Below are positions 60,179-64,000 of a stretch of DNA of 64,000 nucleotides, piece after piece. A program made the translations under genes and the position numbers. The notes beneath the pieces were generated by a model that did no database searches, was not told where the DNA came from, and was given only the letters and a program-made list of their open reading frames with translations. The stretch's first letter is position 1; each line of letters starts with the position of its first letter. The stretch is from Shinella zoogloeoides (GTDB lineage Bacteria; Pseudomonadota; Alphaproteobacteria; Rhizobiales; Rhizobiaceae): contig NZ_CP086610.1 of the NCBI RefSeq assembly GCF_020883495.1, forward strand, positions 1,903,501 through 1,967,500, read 5' to 3'.

Positions 60179-61339
60179 ATGATCCCCTCGACACCCAAAA
60201 TCCTCGCCCGCCTCGTCGCAGAACCCACCGTCTCGCGCCGCTCCAATCTTGCGCTGCTCGACTATGTGGAAGGGCTTCTGCGCCCGGCGGGCGCGCGCAT
60301 CGAGCGGTTCGCCCATCCGGACGGCAGCCGCGCCAATCTCTGGGCGACCATCGGCCCGGCGGGTTCGGGCGGCGTGGTCCTGTCGGGCCATACGGATGTC
60401 GTGCCGGTCGAGGGACAGGCCTGGAGCAGCGATCCCTTCACGCTCCGCGAGCATGACGGCCGCCTTTACGGCCGCGGCACGGCGGATATGAAGGGTTTCG
60501 TCGCGGCCAGCCTGCGGGCGGCCCTCCTCGCCGCCGCCCGCCCGCTGAAACGCCCGCTGCATCTCGCCTTCTCCTATGACGAGGAGATCGGCTGCATCGG
60601 CGTGCGCGGCATGATCGAGGCGCTGGCGGCGCGGACGGAACGGCCGGCGCTCTGCATCGTCGGCGAACCGACGGAAATGGGCATCGCCACCGGCCACAAG
60701 GGCAAGCGCGCGCTGCGCGCCTGCTGCCACGGGCAGGAGGGCCACTCCGCCCTCGCCCCGAACGCGCTCAACGCCCTGCATCTCGGCGCGGCCTTCATCC
60801 AGGCCCTTCAGGCGCGGCAAGCGCATCTGGCCGATCACGGCCCGCGCGATCCGGATTACGACATCCCCTATTCCACCATCCATGCCGGCATGATGCAGGG
60901 TGGCACGGCGCTCAACATCGTGCCGAACCGCTGCGAGATCGATTTCGAAATCCGCAACATCGCGGAGGACGATCCCGCCGATATCCTCGCCGGCATCGCC
61001 GCCGATGCGCAAAGCATCGCCGCACCCTATCGCAACCGCTTCCCCATGGCCTGCGTCGAGATCGAGGAAATCTCCAGCTATCCCGGCCTTGCCACCCGGC
61101 GCGACGCCCCGGCCGTGCGCCTGCTCGCCCGCCTGCTGGACGACGAGGCCACGCGCAAGGTGGCCTTCGGCACGGAGGGCGGCCTTTTCGATGAAACGCT
61201 CGGCCTTTCCACCGCGATCTGCGGCCCCGGCTCCATGGAACAGGGCCACAAGCCGGACGAATTCGTCACCCGCGCGCAACTCGACCGCTGCGACGCCATG
61301 CTGGCCCGCCTCGTGACGGAACTCGAAACCGCGCCCTGA
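60179..61339 (+). CDS. M20-family deacylase, acetylornithine deacetylase (ArgE)-like
   Basis: 386 residues. The zinc ligands are visible in LSGHTDVVPVEGQAWSSDPF (His, Asp), GRGTADMKGFVAAS (Asp) and DEEIGCIGVRGMIEA (catalytic Glu pair), and near the end in MEQGHKPDEF (His). The lid domain (about 170-280) is present. It hydrolyses N-acyl amino acids or related amides. Its place in a catabolic cluster suggests a substrate other than biosynthetic N-acetylornithine. It is tightly linked to DUF1028. Confidence 0.88.
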   Translation: MIPSTPKILARLVAEPTVSRRSNLALLDYVEGLLRPAGARIERFAHPDGSRANLWATIGPAGSGGVVLSGHTDVVPVEGQAWSSDPFTLREHDGRLYGRGTADMKGFVAASLRAALLAAARPLKRPLHLAFSYDEEIGCIGVRGMIEALAARTERPALCIVGEPTEMGIATGHKGKRALRACCHGQEGHSALAPNALNALHLGAAFIQALQARQAHLADHGPRDPDYDIPYSTIHAGMMQGGTALNIVPNRCEIDFEIRNIAEDDPADILAGIAADAQSIAAPYRNRFPMACVEIEEISSYPGLATRRDAPAVRLLARLLDDEATRKVAFGTEGGLFDETLGLSTAICGPGSMEQGHKPDEFVTRAQLDRCDAMLARLVTELETAP

Positions 61340-61434
61340 GCTGGCCTCCCTCAGCCCTATCCCCCTATCCACCCCGGCAGGCACCGAAGCCGCCCATCGG
61401 GCTACCTGCGCATGGCAACGCCGGCATGGCCATC

Positions 61435-61524
61435 GCATACAAAATTTATGGATATTCGGCACAATATAGCCAATCATCCCCGGCATGACGATTCTTGACA
61501 TTGCATACAAAAACAAGAAATAAT
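61435..61524 (+). promoter_or_regulatory. Promoter with repeated GCATACAAAA operator-like boxes
   Basis: TTGACA (61495-61500) and AATAAT (61519-61524), 18 bases apart, resemble a sigma-70 promoter. GCATACAAAA occurs at 61435-61444 and again at 61503-61512, where it lies within the promoter spacer. GntR-family (FCD-type) regulators use TTGTATAC-like half-sites, so a repressor is plausible. This suggests the ornithine cyclodeaminase-type gene has its own promoter within the cluster. Confidence 0.5.
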
Positions 61525-61578
61525 GTGAACTTATTACGCACACAAGAATTCCCGCCACCCGAATCCAGTGAGAATCCG

Positions 61579-62613
61579 ATGGACGTCGAGAACAGAACCG
61601 CTCGCCACCTCTCCCCGCGCACGACCCTCGTGCTGTCCCGATCCCAGATCGAGGGACTGGTGACCATGGCCGAGGTGGTCGAGGCCGTGGAGGCCGCGCA
61701 TGCCGACATATCCCGTGGCGCTGCCGCGCAGCCGGCGGCGGTCGCGATGACGCTTCCCTCCGGCACCGGAACCTTCCTGGCGATGCCGGCGCTGGCCGAC
61801 CGTCAGGGCCTCGCGGCCGTCAAGCTGCTGGCCGACATTCCCGACAACACGGCGCGCAGCCTGCCGATGCAGCGCTCGGTGGCGCTTCTGATCTCGCAGG
61901 AAACCGGCGCGCCGGTGGCGATCTTCCATGGCCAGATCCCGACCCGCATCCGCACCGCCGCCGCCAGCGCCGTGGCGACCCGCCACCTGTCGCGCGCCGA
62001 CAGCCGCGTGCTGGGCCTGATCGGCGCCGGCGACCTTGCCGTGGAGCATGTGCGCGCCATCCAGGAGGTCCGCCCGATCGAGCGCGTCGTGGTATGGTCG
62101 CGCTCGCCAGCCACCGTCGCCCGTTTCATCGAACGGGTCGGCCGCGATTACCCCGATCTTGCCCTGGAGGCCGCCACAGCACCGGAAGAGGTCTTCGCCA
62201 AGGCAGATATCGTCTGCACCCTCACTCCGTCCCGCGAGCCGCATGTCAAAGGCGCATGGTTCAAATCGGGCCAGCACATCAACGCCGTCGGCGCGCCGCC
62301 GCGCCCGGACCACCGCGAAATCGATTCCGCCGGCATGGCGCGCGCGCGCGTCTTCCTCGACAGCGTTCCCATGGCCATGCACGATTCGGGCGACCTGCTG
62401 CTCGCCATCGCCGAAGGAGCGATCACCGCCGAGCAGGCCTCGACGGAAATCGGCGACGTGATCACCGGCGCCACCAAGGGCCGGACCGCCACCGACGAGA
62501 TCACCCTCTTCAATTCCGTGGGCCTCGCCATCCAGGATCTTGCGATCGGCGACCTGATCGTCGCCAAGGCCCGCGAGAAGGGCATCGGCCTCGAAATAGA
62601 CCTTACGGCCTGA
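61579..62613 (+). CDS. Ornithine cyclodeaminase / mu-crystallin family protein
   Basis: 344 residues from the ATG at 61579 (MDVENRTARHLSPR). The mu-crystallin fold is seen in PSGTGTFLAMPALADRQGLAAVKL, QIPTRIRTAAASAVATRHL and the NAD site LIGAGDLAVEHVRAIQ. The late SGDLLLAIAEGAITAEQ and ITGATKGRTATDEITLFNSVGLAIQD blocks are typical. Family members include ornithine cyclodeaminase, ketimine reductase and EutC-type enzymes, so product assignment stays open. It ends the amine-catabolic cluster and has its own promoter. Confidence 0.88.
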   Translation: MDVENRTARHLSPRTTLVLSRSQIEGLVTMAEVVEAVEAAHADISRGAAAQPAAVAMTLPSGTGTFLAMPALADRQGLAAVKLLADIPDNTARSLPMQRSVALLISQETGAPVAIFHGQIPTRIRTAAASAVATRHLSRADSRVLGLIGAGDLAVEHVRAIQEVRPIERVVVWSRSPATVARFIERVGRDYPDLALEAATAPEEVFAKADIVCTLTPSREPHVKGAWFKSGQHINAVGAPPRPDHREIDSAGMARARVFLDSVPMAMHDSGDLLLAIAEGAITAEQASTEIGDVITGATKGRTATDEITLFNSVGLAIQDLAIGDLIVAKAREKGIGLEIDLTA

Positions 62614-62750
62614 GCACACCGCAGCCTTATGAGCGGCAGGGACAGATATCCTTGCCGCCCACAGGCGTTTCTACAAGAAGCTTCCGCCATGCCTGACGCA
62701 CGGGGATGGTGTTAGCTGCTCAAGTGAGAAGATCGGGTTCCAGGCATCCC

Positions 62751-62891
62751 AAGCGGGCCTTGATGCCCCCCCTTGTCGAACGCTCCTTCTGCAAGCTCGA
62801 ACGCTTCCGCCGAATAGCAACACACTTCGACAAACTCGCCAGAAACCTCGTGACCGCTGCCCTTCTCGCTTCAACGAAATTGAAGCTTATT
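62751..62891 (+). pseudogene. IS5-family transposase C-terminal remnant
   Basis: A 47-codon stretch reads like the C-terminus of an IS5-type DDE transposase: PPLVERSFCKLERFRRIAT (the conserved VERxFxKLKxFRRIATRYDK block with the catalytic Glu), then HFDKLARNL and TAALLASTKLKLI. Upstream there is no start, no DDE Asp region and no inverted repeat I can find. It is a degenerate fragment of an insertion element. Confidence 0.7.
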
Positions 62892-63227
62892 GGGCAGCAG
62901 CCCGAATCGGCCCTCGCGTTGGATATGCAGCACGCGCATGCCTCCTTGCGAATTGTATGGCTGGTGGCATCGGAGCGTTCGGCTATCCTGTTAGCGGATA
63001 GGTTGATCGGGAGGGGTTCGCCAATGCCCAGGCACACTTGGAATTTCGCTATATGAGCGGCAAGGACGGGCAGATCGAATGCCCCTTCCAGCGGATGCAC
63101 TGACTTCAGCGATACATCTTGCGCAGCAACGCTTCAACAAGCTGGCGGCTTTGCAAAACCGCTTCGGTGCGCGCGTTCCCTTTTCTAGCAGTTACGACGC
63201 CACCGCCTTTGACTCTGGGAGGAGTAT

Positions 63228-63385
63228 TTGGAGACCGTGAGCTACACCGCACAACCCGTCTATAGCCCGCTGGAGCTTGGCCCCACGCAGGCCGAACGCC
63301 GTGAACGGGCACCCTACGGCGTCATCGACATGGGCTCCAATTCCATCCGGCTGGTCGTCCACGAACAACTCAGCCGAGCACCGCT
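63228..63385 (+). pseudogene. Truncated 5' end of ppx/gppA (exopolyphosphatase)
   Basis: A TTG start at 63228, preceded by GGGAGGAG, opens about 50 codons that match the rhizobial Ppx/GppA N-terminus (PVYSPLELGPTQAERRERA, then YGVIDMGSNSIRLVV, the phosphate-1 motif of the ASKHA fold). After EQLSRAP the sequence no longer resembles Ppx, and the frame stops at 63482. The rest of the roughly 500-residue protein is missing, so this is a fragment left by recombination. Confidence 0.75.
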
Positions 63386-63539
63386 GGCGCCATTGAAGCC
63401 GTGCTGCGCTCCCGCACCATCGCCGATGGCTATGCGCGTCTCACGCCGCGATACTCAAGCTCAAGTCCTTCGAGGTCATTGAACTTCAGGCCGGCAATCC
63501 ATCCTGAAACGTCCACGGCGATCCCAGCGGAGCCTACGC

Positions 63540-63998
63540 ATGCACAGGTCGATCCCTCGTTCCATCCTCTTTTGTTGCGATCACAATTCGGTCAGGTCCC
63601 CCATGGCCGAGGGACTGATGAAGAAGCTGCATGGCCGCACCGCCTACGTCCAGTCGGCCGGCGTCAAGAACGACATGGAGATCGACGGCTTCGCCGTCGC
63701 CGTCTGCAACGAGATCGGCGTCGAACTGGTACGCCACCGGTCTCGTTCGTTCGAGCAGATGCAGGAATGGGGCGATCATCTCGGAAGCTTCGATCTGGTG
63801 GTCGCCCTGTCCACGGCGAGCCAGGAGCAAGCCTTGGCGCTGGCGCAAACAGCATATCTCGAAGTGGAATACTGGCCTATCGCAGACCCTGTCGGCTTGT
63901 CGGAGGGGCGTGAGGCCACGCTCCATCAGTACAGAATCGCCCGCGATCAGATCCGAACGAGGATAATCGAACGCTTCGGGCTCCCATCGGACGTTTAA
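63540..63998 (+). CDS. Low-molecular-weight protein-tyrosine-phosphatase family protein
   Basis: 152 residues. The signature loop CDHNSVRSP (Cys-x5-Arg-Ser) lies near residue 13, MAEGLMKKLHGRTAYVQSAGV follows, and the late ADPVG supplies the conserved Asp. LMW phosphatases of this type lie beside hisD and UPF0262 genes in many Rhizobiaceae, so this copy may be a relocated or duplicated gene next to the recombination scar. The frame is intact and the stop is 2 bases before the end of the window. Substrate is not known. Confidence 0.88.
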   Translation: MHRSIPRSILFCCDHNSVRSPMAEGLMKKLHGRTAYVQSAGVKNDMEIDGFAVAVCNEIGVELVRHRSRSFEQMQEWGDHLGSFDLVVALSTASQEQALALAQTAYLEVEYWPIADPVGLSEGREATLHQYRIARDQIRTRIIERFGLPSDV

Positions 63999-64000
63999 GC

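Larger units (their letters stand above)
62614..63539. other. Mosaic region of gene fragments
   Basis: More than 900 bases without an intact gene. A hairpin with GGCAGGGA/TCCTTGCC arms (62634-62659) follows the ornithine cyclodeaminase-type gene. Then come an IS5-type transposase tail (62751-62891), unassigned fragments (for example a frame ending YMSGKDGQIECPFQRMH near 63102), and the 5' part of ppx/gppA (63228-63385). The remaining 3' sequence up to 63481-63510 fits no gene I know. It looks like successive insertion, deletion or recombination scars. Confidence 0.6.

Noticed and set aside
59357..61558. Long minus-strand frame opposite RidA, DUF1028 and ArgE genes
   Set aside because: Antisense shadow of firmly identified enzymes.
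62706..63056. 116-codon plus-strand frame as an intact gene
   Set aside because: Only its middle matches a transposase C-terminus. Start and end are chance extensions.
1..64000. CRISPR arrays, rRNA and tRNA genes
   Set aside because: No regularly spaced direct repeats, no rRNA core sequences and no convincing tRNA cloverleaf or T-loop sequences were seen.

Overview
The window is GC-rich chromosomal DNA from an alphaproteobacterium of the order Hyphomicrobiales, most likely family Rhizobiaceae (Sinorhizobium/Ensifer, Shinella or Rhizobium type). The main evidence is the aerobic cob-type vitamin B12 pathway with proteins colinear with the classical CobA-CobW set, a rhizobial-type betaine-homocysteine methyltransferase, several small DUF1127-type proteins and an entericidin-like lipoprotein. 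No rRNA, tRNA or CRISPR array was seen.

Layout. 0-0.7 kb: a PAP2-like membrane protein cut by the left edge. 0.75-16.5 kb: cobalamin synthesis in three minus-strand blocks (cobEABCD; riboswitch-sORF-cobP-cobW-cobN-cobO; cobQ), interrupted by a TSUP permease and a coiled-coil periplasmic protein. 17.5-20.9 kb: quaternary-amine (glycine betaine type) ABC components without a permease, then betaine-homocysteine methyltransferase. 20.9-28 kb: aminotransferase plus regulator, a LysR/DUF1127 pair, an ECF sigma factor with a membrane vWA protein, and a secreted phosphodiester glycosidase. 28-38.8 kb: a corrinoid-dependent methyltransferase module: non-pyrrolysine MttB-family methyltransferase, MttC-like corrinoid protein, methyl-THF methyltransferase, MetV/MetF-like reductase, corrinoid-activating ferredoxin/ASKHA protein, DUF1638, a formyltransferase-like protein and small unknowns. 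39-48.8 kb: a LysR with two DUF1127 genes, GNAT, a GlxA/GbdR-like AraC regulator, a double-receiver protein, a mechanosensitive channel, DUF924 and a tagaturonate reductase-like protein. 49-62.6 kb: a plus-strand catabolic cluster: flavin monooxygenase, LysR, aldehyde dehydrogenase, trimethylamine-dehydrogenase-like flavoprotein, Pot-type ABC transporter, RidA, DUF1028, M20 deacylase and ornithine-cyclodeaminase-family protein. 62.6-64 kb: a mosaic of gene fragments (IS5-type transposase tail, 5' piece of ppx/gppA) followed by an intact low-molecular-weight phosphatase.

How it fits together (inference). The first 16 kb makes adenosylcobalamin or its corrinoid precursors. The 28-39 kb module would use a corrinoid to strip a methyl group from a quaternary or tertiary amine and pass it to tetrahydrofolate, where the MetVF-like pair could oxidise it. 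The betaine ABC components, Bmt, the GlxA regulator and the TMADH-like dehydrogenase give the stretch a common theme of methylated-amine uptake, demethylation and one-carbon salvage. The most interesting parts are this corrinoid module in a presumably aerobic bacterium, Gly/Arg-rich tails shared by its enzymes and by Bmt, tandem GTCGC repeats upstream of both the GlxA gene and the corrinoid-protein gene, a small ORF placed between the B12 riboswitch and cobP, and a TTCGTTTG element upstream of all three DUF1127-type genes.
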